Assembly (NCBI GenBank): GCA_000181795.3
Contig: CM012954.1
Coordinates: forward strand, 10,291,073-10,316,281
DNA length: 25,209 nt
Direction: 5' to 3'
DNA from: Trichinella spiralis
Lineage: Eukaryota > Nematoda > Enoplea > Trichinellida > Trichinellidae
Shown piece by piece: positions 1-11,000 of this stretch. Each line of letters begins with the position of its first letter. Position 1 is the stretch's first letter. The notes beneath the pieces were generated by a model. That model had not been told where the DNA came from. It made no database searches and saw only the letters and a program-made list of their open reading frames with translations. Both the position numbers and the translations under genes were made by a program.

Positions 1-651
1 TCAATCAGACTTTGATCAACCACTTTGAAAAGAAGAAAAATGAATGCCTAAAACAGAATAATGGCAAAACATAACATTTACTTAAAACACAAGCATAATG
101 AATTGATAATTTAATATAATGCACATGCTGGGTTGAAGTACTAAAAATTGCGCATCACGGTTGTCACTTTAGTCAGTGTGGAACCGGCAACATTGTTATC
201 TTATATGCATGGACAAAATACAGAAGCAAATTATTAAAAATTTTGTGTTAAAAATTAATAAAAAATTTGTGTTGTGCTTCGTGCCGTACGCGTTTCGCTT
301 CGTATCGACAGCGTTTTCACTTTTTTTCTTCATTGTTCATATCTGTACATATGTTAAATATTAATTCAAAAATGTTTTCACTCCAATACACAGTACAAGT
401 AATGACAACCTGAAAATTGAATTTTCAAATATATTAATTAACTGATTTTAATTAAGCGGTATAAGTGCAGAATATTTTGAAAAAAAGTAACACAAGTGGA
501 AAGAATGAGGAATTACTTTTCAGTAATTTGACGTCATAAACTCAGAGAACGTTTTACGACGCTACCACTTGCCACGTAAGTCAAACGATCAAGTGCATTC
601 TAACTGACGATAAGGCACCTTTATGGTGATCGTTATTTGCATAGCGCAGTG

Positions 652-1060
652 TTGGAAACTGGTTTTTGTGCATTGGAACTTCTTGGTGAAGATCAACTCT
701 AAAATATACCGCGATACAATGTCAATAAGAGAAATGCACTGTTCAATTCTACCAATAAGGAATGGACCATTTGAAAATTCAAAAATGACCTTTATGTTTA
801 CAATTCAGCCGAAATATAAACTATCTGGCAGATAACGCCATAACAAAAACATTTTCTTAGTCAAAACACGCCTCCACAGGGCTGAATTTGAACTTTCGAA
901 ATTCAAAAATGGCCTACATAAATGGAATTTGATTTCTAATACAATAAGACGCTTTCAAGTGCATAATTTGCAAGTAAAAGCTTTTTTAGCTACTGAAAAG
1001 ATGATTTGCAATAGACGCTGGGGTACTTAATGGACAAAAACTACGCGCGCAGCATTAAAA
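652..1060 (+). repeat. Diverged dispersed repeat, copy A
   Basis: Aligns by eye with copy B at 1356-1957. Shared words include CGCGATACAAT, AGAAATGCACTGTT, CAATAAGGA, AAAATGACCTTTA, AATATAAACTATC, CGCCATAACAAAAACATT, TAGTCAAAACACGCCTCC and, near the end, GACAAAAA...CGCGCAG. The family is unknown; I see no protein, terminal repeats or target duplication. The 70-codon frame at 623-835 lies in this repeat and is not supported as a gene. Confidence 0.75.
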
Positions 1061-1355
1061 CTTGTTTAAGTGATATAGAAATTGTTGTAAAGATGAATTC
1101 TTACCTCATCTCGACATAATATGAAAAACGAAAAGTACAGTTTTACAGAAAACAATATCTTATTTATCTACTGCTTACTATAAACTTGGGTAATTTAATT
1201 AAACTAAGAAAGAACTTCACTCTTTCGAAGTATGCTAAACTATTTTATTTTAATTATTTATTTTTATTTATTTATTTTATTTTCTGAATATTTTGGCAGT
1301 TAAATATTTCAAAATGTATGCTCTAGTATTAATCTGGTCGACTGATATTTTCAAT

Positions 1356-1957
1356 GGAACGGTTTTCAGTGCATTGTAACTTCTTGATTAGGATCAAATC
1401 TAACCTCTGCCGCGATACAATATGAAAAGAAGAAATGCACTGTTAAATTCTATCAATAAGGACTATGTAAAAATTCAAAAATGACCTTTAAAAATTAGTT
1501 AAAATACTCTGTTTGGGAGAAAATTTAATTGTAGCCGTGTGAAAGATAAAAGCAAATCTCATTTGTGAAGCACTAATTTCATCTATGTTACTAAGTATAG
1601 TTTAAATACTAAAAACAATAAAAGAATTAAAATGCATACTCATTTTTTTATATTAAATACTGGCTTGTTGTAAAATGAGAGAGAAAAAGTAATGATCTGA
1701 TGAAACACATCAAACAAATTGACAAATTAAACAATCAATAACAGTTATTTGAAATTTACATTTACTTGACATTTACAGTTCAGTCAAAATATAAACTATC
1801 AGACAGTAAACGCCATAACAAAAACATTAATTTAGTCAAAACACGCCTCCGCATTTCTGGATTTAAGGTTTGAAAATTCAAAAATGATCTACATAGATAG
1901 AATTCATGGCATAATGCTTTTGACAAAAATATAAGCACACAAACCGCGTGCGCAGAA
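1356..1957 (+). repeat. Diverged dispersed repeat, copy B with an inserted segment
   Basis: Same unit as copy A in the same orientation, but interrupted by about 280 bp (roughly 1495-1775) that copy A lacks. After the interruption similarity resumes with TTTACAGTTCAGTCAAAATA, then AAACTATCAGACAGTAAACG. A third, weaker fragment may lie at 1085-1135 (ATAATATGAAAAACGAAAAG). Confidence 0.7.
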
Positions 1958-3006
1958 AAGAAAATTAGCTAGAAAAAAATTATAATTTAGCAAATGTCTT
2001 TGATGATCTAAATTTCGAAAATATAAATTTGTAATATAAGGGTAAATAATTCTCAGTAGGAAAATCGGCATTTTGCTGTCTTACATAATGGAAAACACTA
2101 AGCACTCAGTGATATTCGTTCGACCTGTTCTGTTCCCAATAAAATTCAATGCGAAAAGCAAGTACAAATTGAAAAATGGAGCGTTTTCTGCAGTTATATC
2201 TAATCTAGACGCCTGTGTTTAACAACAAATTGAAATATTTTTTTTTTGAAACAGATCAACGTTGAACCGTGTATGAAGTTGAAAATTTAGTCCTAAGTGT
2301 TTTTCAATTTTTGTGCATATTGAAATTAAAAAATGTTCAAATATTTCAATATACGCGCATTCATAGAGTAAACATGAAGAAAATATGCTTTAATATTCAA
2401 TTTTTACCTTGATCCATCTTTCACTTGCACTTTTGTTGCGCCCTAAAACATTTCTCAGAAAAACGCTGAAATGAAAGAAAATGTTAACCATGGATACTAT
2501 TACAATACAACCAGAGTCGACTGCAAATTTTCCATTCTATTATTATAGCTTTTTAACTACAGAAAAATGCTGCACACCGTATTTTTAAGTAAATTCATGG
2601 TGAATATTTTGGATTTTTATTTTTTTAATATGCAATGCATAAAGAAGAACGGCATGAAACTTTTTTGTATGCATTTTTTGTACGTATTTAGTAAGATTAT
2701 AGTAAGATGCAAATGGAATGAATGGAAGTACGATGAATGAAGGTCTGCAACTGAATGAAATTTACAGTTAGTCATTTAATGTTCTTTAACGTTTATTTAA
2801 TAATTTAAAATTTTTAGAATTGCGTTATAAATTACACGACTTTAAAGTTTAGATCAAAAAATTAATTTTCACATTTTAATATTTTACTCTTTCTAGTAAA
2901 TGACAAGGAAAACGTCGAACGTCATGAACAGTATAGTATAAGGTGATGAAATTGAGGTGAAACAATATCGAGAAAAGTTCATGAGCACAAGTTGATAGCA
3001 CAAGAA

Positions 3007-3113
3007 AAATTTGCCACTAGGCTATAGCGAACTTTATCCCTAACTAAGGTACGCTTCAGGTAATTTTAAACAAGCATTTACCTCTGGGCTATGTCTAAGC
3101 CTATGGCAAATTT
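3007..3113. repeat. Imperfect inverted repeat, about 107 bp (MITE-like or foldback)
   Basis: Arms AAATTTGCCACTAGGC (3007-3022) and GCCTATGGCAAATTT (3099-3113) are reverse complements apart from one extra base, with further weaker pairing outside. Inside is a second inverted pair AGGTAA (3058-3063) and TTACCT (3078-3083). No target-site duplication is evident. Confidence 0.6.
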
Positions 3114-4154
3114 GTTTTGAAAATTTTTTTTAATTTGCCTTCAAATAGTTGTTCCTTGGTGAAACAGACAGAAATTCAGTCCTTATTCTTAAATCTCTTC
3201 AATCCTTAAATTCTCAAATCTTCTTGCTTACAATAGCCATGCACTGTAAAGATACTACTAAGGCTTTTAAAAAATTATAATTCAGGAATACAGTTCTTAC
3301 TGTTATAGTTATTAATTACAGTTACTGTACTTTGCACTGAATCATTTAAATTTTATTGTCTGTATGCAGCATAAATAGAAAAAAAAATAAATTACCCAAG
3401 ATTGGATGGTTCAGCCGTTTATGAGTCTTTTCAATTACTTACTAACTCTGCTTCATTTGTCAAAATTCATGAAGCATGAATAAATAATATAAATTATCTT
3501 CAATCAGTCAATAAGATGTTCTTACAAATCTTGCTATGAGCATTAAAAATCATTCCATTATGCCAAAATTTTCCACCAAAAATAACTAAAAACACTTTTT
3601 TACACTTAAAACTTACTCTACTTAAAAACACTTTAAAACTTTCTTTTGATAACTAAAAAATAATCATGTTCACACGCATAAAACTGGAAAAATTATCCAA
3701 CATTATCTGATAAACAGCGTTAAACGTAATACTTTGAATAATTTCGCATTGATCTTTTTGCTGATAATCTTGAAATCATAGCGGAATACTTATGATAAAT
3801 CTAAATCCAAATAATTACTTGCAATCAGGTATTAAAATCTTCTTATTGAACAAACGCCACGACAACTGTTATAAGTAAAAAGCCAATCTACATACTAAAC
3901 GCTTTTTCCTTTCAGATGGTAGTCAGTGTGTATTTGCATATAAAAAGTTTGAAGCGATCAACGGTAATTTATAAACGTGCATAAAAAAATATTATCAAAC
4001 TACACAGTGCCGTGTGTACTACTATCATTCGATGTTAGTGGCATGCATTTTAGTACCCAAAGACTTACTGCGTACACTAAAAGTGTAAATCATGTAAATG
4101 CAATTGGTTCCGCTATTTGCAAAATACAATTCAATACTGTGAAAATGAAAAATC

Positions 4155-4207
4155 CATTCTTGCATATTATTCCAATTTCCCGGCATTCTGCACAGCTTGT
4201 ATATTGC
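4155..4207 (+). repeat. Direct repeat, copy 1
   Basis: About 53 bp starting CATTCTTGCATATTATTC and including CCCGGCATTCTGCACAGC matches 5037-5089 with about two differences; flanks diverge quickly but both continue with ATTG-CATG-AAATT. Confidence 0.85.
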
Positions 4208-5036
4208 ATGTAAATTGGACTAAAATACGGAACATTGTTAATACAAATGTTAACATTGTTAGCTACGATATAAATAAAAGAAGTAAATAAGGGAGTTCGA
4301 TTGACGCGAATGATGAAAACAATATATAAACAGAATAAAATGCACCGTCTGTAATCAAGTGAAGTGTACAAAGTAGAGATGAAATGCAGACGATATGAAG
4401 TAAAATTATTGAACTTGACCTACTAGTACTTCATGTTAATTATGAAACTTACTATATTTACTATTCTATTATTCATAAACTTATGCAAATTAATTGAACT
4501 TATTATTCCATTGCTCATTATTATTTGTCACATTTTAAGGGATAAATAGATGAGTAAGTAAGCAATGCATTATGGTGCTTCGAAATTATTTAAAAATATA
4601 GCAGTTGTGTATGAATATTAAAAATTATGTTAAAAAGATAAAAAGACAAAATATTTCAAGCATGTTTTCTGTCAACACTGCAAAGTAAATAATTTGGAAA
4701 ATATAAATTAAGTAAAGCATAGATGTAGTATATTAAAAGCTGAAAAAAATACATTTTGAGCTTATTTAAATGAGAAAATACAATGATTTACTGTTTTTCA
4801 AAGAAAGCTGTACACTTCAACTATAAAAGTAGCACACTAGCACATTTACAGTCTTTCTTTTCCCTTTTCACATGAATATGAATAGTGAGTGTTGAAGTAA
4901 AAATTTTGCATGAACAATCTGTAATCCACATGCATGATAAAAGTAGAGTTAAAAAAATAAAAACTTTTTACAGACTTAAAAGTATGGTGTAGAAAAATGA
5001 CAAAAAAATATATATCTCAACCGCATACAATACTTG

Positions 5037-5089
5037 CATTCTTGCATATTATTCTAATTTCCCGGCATTCTGCACAGCTCGTATATTGA
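5037..5089 (+). repeat. Direct repeat, copy 2
   Basis: Second copy of the 4155-4207 unit, 882 bp downstream in the same orientation. The near identity contrasts with the A/B repeat, so this duplication is younger or constrained. Confidence 0.85.
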
Positions 5090-5832
5090 TTGCATGCAAA
5101 TTAAGTTACTTAATTACGGAGATTTTTGATTAAAATGAAATGGCCGATTTCTTGATATTTTTCAATTTCCATACCTGCATAAAATAAGGACTTTTTAATT
5201 AATTTACGTAAATTTTAGACAACTGCTTTTGTGAAAACTATTGCCGCTTTATTCTTGTTCATTTTTGAAAATCAACTTTTTGAAATTCGACTAAAAAATG
5301 CAAAGCAAATTTTATCCACCTTATAACCACAGATAGTTCAGAATTCGATTTTTCAAAAAAAAAACTTTGGCAAATGCAAATTTAAAAAGATTCTCAAAAG
5401 AATTAATAAAAGCAAAAAATGAAAAGTGTTAATGGTGTTAAACAGAGCAATAGCTGGCATTTTACCTTTCTTTTTTATCTTTTCAATCAGTGCAATGGAC
5501 GTAAGAACATGACATGGCAAAGCAATCAGGGGCAATGATTTTATTTATATCCTTTTTTTCACATATCATTCATTCATTATTCTAAATTGTGAAATTTTAC
5601 TTCTCATACACATAGATAGATAGATAGATGATTTCAGCACTATTTTATAGTCATAGCCATTTCACTAAAAGATATCATCAAATCGCCTTACTTCATTTGT
5701 ACAAATACACACAATAAATTCATTTAATTTTAATGAATTTGAATAAGTAAATATTTTTATTTAAATAAGTTACAATGCAAAAGCAGAAAATTTAATTAAT
5801 TACAAATGATGCTTGGTGTGTGTGTCTATTGC

Positions 5833-5912
5833 ATTATTATGATTATTATTGCATGAATAAAAATTTATAAATATTTATTATGATTATTATTGCATGAATA
5901 AAAATTTATAAA
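5833..5912. repeat. Tandem duplication, 41-bp period, two copies
   Basis: TTATGATTATTATTGCATG followed by AATAAAAATTTATAAA occurs twice in a row with a 41-base offset and almost no differences. Confidence 0.85.
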
Positions 5913-6184
5913 AATAAAATTTATACACATTTATAAATAATATATATGTAATGTGTAATTAATAAGTGAAGAAAATAATTCTAGCAATTTCAAGCGATTG
6001 TCAAATATAGTAGGTTTTGCTTAGGGAAAAATTATTTCAACCATCATATTGCAGTTACAAATTTGAACAGTAACCAAGTAACAGCGTTAGTAGTGGCTCG
6101 CATAGTAGATATATATATATACGCGGGGAATATAATATATTTTGCAAATTGAAATAAGAATAAAAGGGTAATTTATAATTTAAC

Positions 6185-6760
6185 TGAGTCATGAGTTTGC
6201 TTGCTTGCGGTTGTGCGTGGGCACAACGTCAAGACTTGCACGCAGCTGTTGTGCCTGTGAAACGAACGTTTGCATGCCAATCTGGCGTCGTTGAATGGCA
6301 ACAATATTTTAAAATGCGGCTATGCTTGCTGCTTTTTGAACAAGCATATAATAAAATAAGTGTAGCAGCTCGATTGTTCGACCAAACGTTCGTTCAGTTG
6401 CTTCTTCTTTGATTGACAAGGCAAACCATTGCAAGCCATCAGCAACGTTCTTCCCCCCTCAATACCTGCCTATTTTGCCCGCCTCCGTCAAAATTTGCAA
6501 AAGCCGTTTCCTTTCTTCTTCTCAACGTACACTGCAACAGTTTACCATTTATCAAAAATCCATCCATCTGTGTCCTAAATTGCATTATCGTTTTCTGACA
6601 TCCGACTTTACATTCTCTTTTCAAGACGTGAAATTAATTTTACAAAGTAAATAATAAATAATCCAATCCAAAATATGCTGCTGCTTTTCGTGCAATTCCA
6701 TTCACTGACGAACACTGTGCACAACGCTTAACAACATCCAGTGCAGAATGTATTATTAAA
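6185..6760. other. GC-richer non-coding island 3' of Meis/hth
   Basis: Composition stands out from both flanks. Plus-strand frames at 6191-6412 and 6409-6654 show no domain, no splice-consistent partner and no family I recognise. Could be the distal 3' UTR, a non-coding RNA, or a conserved element. Undetermined. Confidence 0.4.
6210..6227. other. Perfect small hairpin
   Basis: GTTGTGC - GTGG - GCACAAC, a 7-bp stem and 4-base loop. It lies in a GC-richer island (about 6185-6620) of otherwise AT-rich 3' spacer. The island also has an 11-bp inverted pair ACGAACGTTTG (about 6263-6273) and CAAACGTTCGT (about 6382-6392). Confidence 0.6.
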
Positions 6761-6761
6761 T

Positions 6762-7859
6762 TTTAATATTTGGAAGAAAGAAAAATTTTCCTCTTTCTCT
6801 CTCTCTCTCTATATATATATAATGTATATTGTATATTGTATATTATATATATATATACATATGTAATATGAGTATATGTACTCGTTTAAAAAAATCAACG
6901 TTACACAAAACGAACGATGTGAAATTGAATGGTTTTCGTCATCGTTGTCATTGCCAATAAGAATTAGAAGAATTAAAATAAAAAAAAAACCAATTTTTTA
7001 GCAAGAAAAATAGCAGTCGTTCTTGCTATCGGAGAAAAGAATTTGAATTAGTGAGAGGAGTAAAAAAGAAAAGAAGAAAAAACTCAAAATTTGTGCACGA
7101 GAAAAAAAAAACAGATGGGATGGCAACCAGCCGATTACGACAAAAAGATGAAGAAAGAAAGGATTGATGAATCAAAAAAAATCCAAATAAAATCAAAATA
7201 CAGCCACAGGATAAGATGGGATATAGAGGAGTGTGAGTGAGGCGCGCAGGTACGTTTTGGCGCGGAGCATCGTCGGTATGACCCGAATGCGGTGAATATG
7301 TGTCTGTGTGTGTGGCTTTCGCAGAAGATGGTGATGGTGATGATGAACAAATATGAACAGAAAAAAAAAGCATATTATTACCCTGTATGAAAAAAAGTGG
7401 TAGAAATGTGGTCGCAATATTCGGCGTGAAGATTTTGGTTATTCAGTAAGAAAAAAAAAGAAATTTTAACGGATAATAGAAAAAAAGAAAGAAATATACA
7501 AACGATGAAATTTCACAAATGAAGAAAAAAAGAAACCTATATGCAAAACACTTCTTATATGCATACTGATGGACGGAATCTAAGAAAAAGAATAAGATGA
7601 AAAAAGAAAACAGAGGCGATATGACCGATCGGTGAATAGGAAAAAGAACGAACACGACCGACCAGTGTTAGTGATGTCGTGCAATTTTGCATTTTGTACA
7701 ATAAATAATTGCACAAACAGCATTTGCACACATTTTGATGTACACAACTGTTGTTTATGAAAATTCTGTTGTGATAAAAAAAATTGGGGAACCATTCCGA
7801 TAATAAAATTGATGTGTTTCACAAAATGATGTTCAAAATGGACAACAACGTCATTTGAA
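6762..7859 (-). other. Probable 3' UTR of Meis/hth
   Basis: Directly 3' of the stop codon. No AATAAA occurs on the minus strand until 5879-5874, but the common variant ATTAAA is at 6767-6762, followed by a GT-rich stretch (GATGTTGTTAAGCGTTGTG), the usual arrangement for cleavage. From about 7640 down to 6970 the transcribed strand is strongly pyrimidine-rich. An AU-rich-element nonamer TTATTTATT lies at 7708-7700. The end point is a guess; a longer UTR reaching 5874 is possible. Confidence 0.4.
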
Positions 7860-8037
7860 TTAAATCGACGCGTCCATCATAGTGTGTGAATTCAGCGCCA
7901 GTGTAGGGTCGATATGACCCCATGCCTGGGCAGCTTGATGAGCATGAGCCGGATACACGGCTGACGCGGCGGCATGATGAGCCATCATCATTGCATGAGG
8001 ATGACCGGGAATCAGCATGGCTTGTCCTGGTATGCCC
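7860..8037 (-). CDS. hth (Meis): Coding exon 12: His/Ala/Met-rich C-terminus and stop
   Basis: Completes G654, then residues 655-712 and TAA at 7862-7860. The acceptor is GTCTTTTCAG. It encodes [18 protein letters not shown], then [20 protein letters not shown], ending [13 protein letters not shown]. His/Met/Ala/Pro richness is typical of Meis-class C-termini. The preceding intron is 60 bp (8038-8097). Confidence 0.93.
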
Positions 8038-11000
8038 CTGAAAAGACAAAAACAAAAATAAATTATGAAAAATATATTTATTTTTTGTTTCTCTTACCCT
8101 GCGGCACCTAACTGTGTGTGAGCAGTCATTGAGCTATATGGATTGTGCGCAGCCAACCCTGCACCAGGGAACATACCCGCTCGGGCGTACAGCTCTGCGC
8201 TGTGATTTGCCATGTATGGGGCAATATTGCTGTCTGGGCTGTAAGCATTTGGCGGCCCTAAAAAACAATGTTCAAAAGTGAAGCTAAAGCTGAAACAGCA
8301 ACAAATACTACAACTACATACAAGACAGTTTTTCCTCTTTAACATAGTCGCCGATGTGCAGTTTGTTAGCAGAACCTGGAGATGGACCTGGACTTTGTCC
8401 GCTAGATTTTCGGCGACGTGATTTAAATACATTCACCACTGGCGATCGACCGGCTCGATTGCTTTGATCAATCATCGGTTGCACAATTCTACGTCTTGCA
8501 TTTATAAACCTTGAAAAAAAAAGAACAAATTAAACAATCCTCTACATATGCAATAAATTTAAAAAAATAAATGAAAAAATTATCCTTTTTTCTGTATTTA
8601 TTGTTTTCTCATTTATGAAATGTTATAATAGGTGCATTGAAATTATCATACTGTTGTAACACAATAATTGAATTGTTTCCATTATTTTTATTACTATCAA
8701 AAGTGATTATCATTAAATATATTATAAATGGATATTTAAATTTATTAAAGTAAAACAGTAATCTTTCACCATAGAACATGCTGCTAATTTCATGCACAAA
8801 ACAAAACTTTGAAACTAATAAGAAAAACATGAAATCAATAATTTCATTAAAAAATTCAAATTCTGTTATTATAAAGTAAAAGCGAATAACTCGAAAATCA
8901 ACAAAAATGTTAAACTGTTTTTTTTAAACCACTGAAACTCATTACTGAAAACATTACTCGAATATTGATGAAATCAAAAATCGAAAGACAAAAATTCAAT
9001 AGTAATAAAAGCAAAAACCAAAATTAATTGCAAAATCGTCGCCAAATCGATCAATTTTCCCCCACTGAAATACAAATTACGCACGCTTCCAAGCCAGGCT
9101 GTTCGTATAATTAAAATAATTAAACAGAACGTCAATTTTATACGATAAAAAAGTACAATTTACATTAGCAGAAATTAAGCATAACAGACATTTCCGTGAC
9201 GTTCAGAAATAAATGGGAAAATTCAAATAGAAAAAAATTTTCATTTCTCTACTACCTTTCAAAAAATTTGTTTTTTTAAATTCTAAACAATGCTAATATA
9301 AAATACATAAACTGCTGCTAATTGCTGTGAATTGTTGTGCAACAACAGTTTTGTTTTTCTCCAAAGTTTTGAAACAAAAATTAAGTTTATCCTGAATAAA
9401 ACGCTGGATAATACGGACAGCATCAACTCAAATTTGCAACAGTACACAGTAATATATACTGCAAATGGTTATTTATTTCACTTTGATAATCTCAACTGCA
9501 ATAAATTTTCTGGTTTATTGATTATTTTTTGACTGATATTACTATAAAAAGAGTTTCAATCTCAATAAATTATTATTCAATATAAAAAGCAATGCAAAGT
9601 TCGATTCTACTACTATTATTAGTTCATTTTGAAAAAGATATGCATGGATATTGAAAAAAAAGGAAATTTAAATAAAATCAACCAACCCGTCTCTCTCAAT
9701 TTCTCTCTATACTACTATTACTACTACTATACACGATTACAATTTATCATTTTGCTCTTCAATTGAAACAAGAAATTTCGACTTGGGCAAATTATGCATT
9801 CTTTTACGCAACACAGTGTAATAAATTTAAATTGGAAATTAATTCTGAAAATTACATTTCAAAATTTTTAATATGCATGTCGTCACACAGCAACTCTTGC
9901 CAGAAGCAGAAGCCAACTGGCTAATAATGACGCTGAAAGCAATGCAGCTGTTTTGTCAGATGTATGTCATTTATCATGTTGTTGTCCAAACATTGCAAAA
10001 TCAGCGTGGCAGATAGAAGATCAATGGCCTTGATTTTTGAAATGGAAACAAAAAGAATAAAACTGTTTCCCCCCAAAAAAATAATCAATTGAAACTATTA
10101 TTGTCTGTATTTATTTTTTAAACGAGAAATATAATTTCAAAATTATACCCCTTCTACTGCTGTATGTAATATGAAACTGAGCTCAGGCTAAGATTTGTTC
10201 AAAAAAAAATTAAAATTCAAAAAAATAAAAATTAAATAATTAGTCATTTTATTTATCTGTTTTTGCAGCAGTACAAATTGGAAAACCACCAACAAACAAA
10301 TAAACAATAATAATAATAGCCGTTTCGAGAAAGCGGTTACCACTGGCCAGGTAAAATGAAAGGCTAGTAATAGGTAAAATGGGATTAACGCGATTGACAG
10401 TTAATGAGGAAGTTGAATGTTTGTCGGCTATATATATATGCATATCTTTTAGCAAACAAAAAGCCGCACTACTAACGCTTTGACAAGCGGCAGAGACGAA
10501 GAATAGAAAGAAGACTACTAACTTTTAGCAAGAAGAAGAAACAGAAAGCAACAGCCGCGGCAAAGCAGTTGACAATTTTTGAAGCTAGAAGCTGAGATTT
10601 GCAACTTCATCAGTATCATCATCCATCTTGTTTGTCAGTCAAGCTGAGAACGCGCATCATTGAACATATATTTATATTCTATCGTGCAACAAATGCGCGC
10701 ATGTTGTTCATCCGTCAGAAGTTTCAGAAAATAGCAAATGGACAAATATATTTATGACTAAAGTATATTTAAAAAAAATTTCACCATCAAAATTCCTACA
10801 CCATAACAACGTTGACACTACAAACAAATAATAACCATCATCATTGGCATTGGTTTACATTATATATATATATATATATATAATATTGCTATTACTATTT
10901 TCAATAATAGTTTCAGCAGTGATCATCTAGTTGTTCATCATCATCATCATCGTCGTCGTCGTCATAAATTTCTGCAACTTGCAATCACCGCTTGCTTATC

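Larger units (their letters stand above)
1..6185. other. 3' spacer, no gene recognised
   Basis: Very AT-rich. All open frames are at most 93 codons, with Leu/Ile/Phe-rich or Cys/Ile-rich translations typical of chance. The only structure seen is the repeats listed separately and a short (GATA)n run near 5616-5631. If the Meis/hth UTR is long, its 3' end would lie at about 5874. Confidence 0.7.

Noticed and set aside
115-220. Assignment of the protein to the Prep/PKNOX subclass (protein residues given)
   Set aside because: [30 protein letters not shown] and KGKMPTDLV are Meis/Hth hallmarks that Prep proteins lack, and the MAQR start agrees with Meis.
3977-4371. Overlapping 78- and 93-codon frames on opposite strands
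   Set aside because: They overlap the duplicated 53-bp repeat, have no family resemblance and sit in AT-rich spacer.
5833-5912. Two-copy tandem unit as a CRISPR-like array
   Set aside because: Only two adjacent copies with no spacers, in a eukaryotic gene region.
6191-6654. Plus-strand frames of 73 and 81 codons in the GC-richer island
   Set aside because: Neither shows a domain, signal peptide or neighbour context. The composition shift alone does not make a gene.
8316-8321. Stop codon shortly after exon 10 (Cys-Met-stop) as the main protein end
   Set aside because: The same bases form a consensus GTATGT donor, and two further exons continue in phase with a Meis-like C-terminus. It is kept only as a possible retention isoform.
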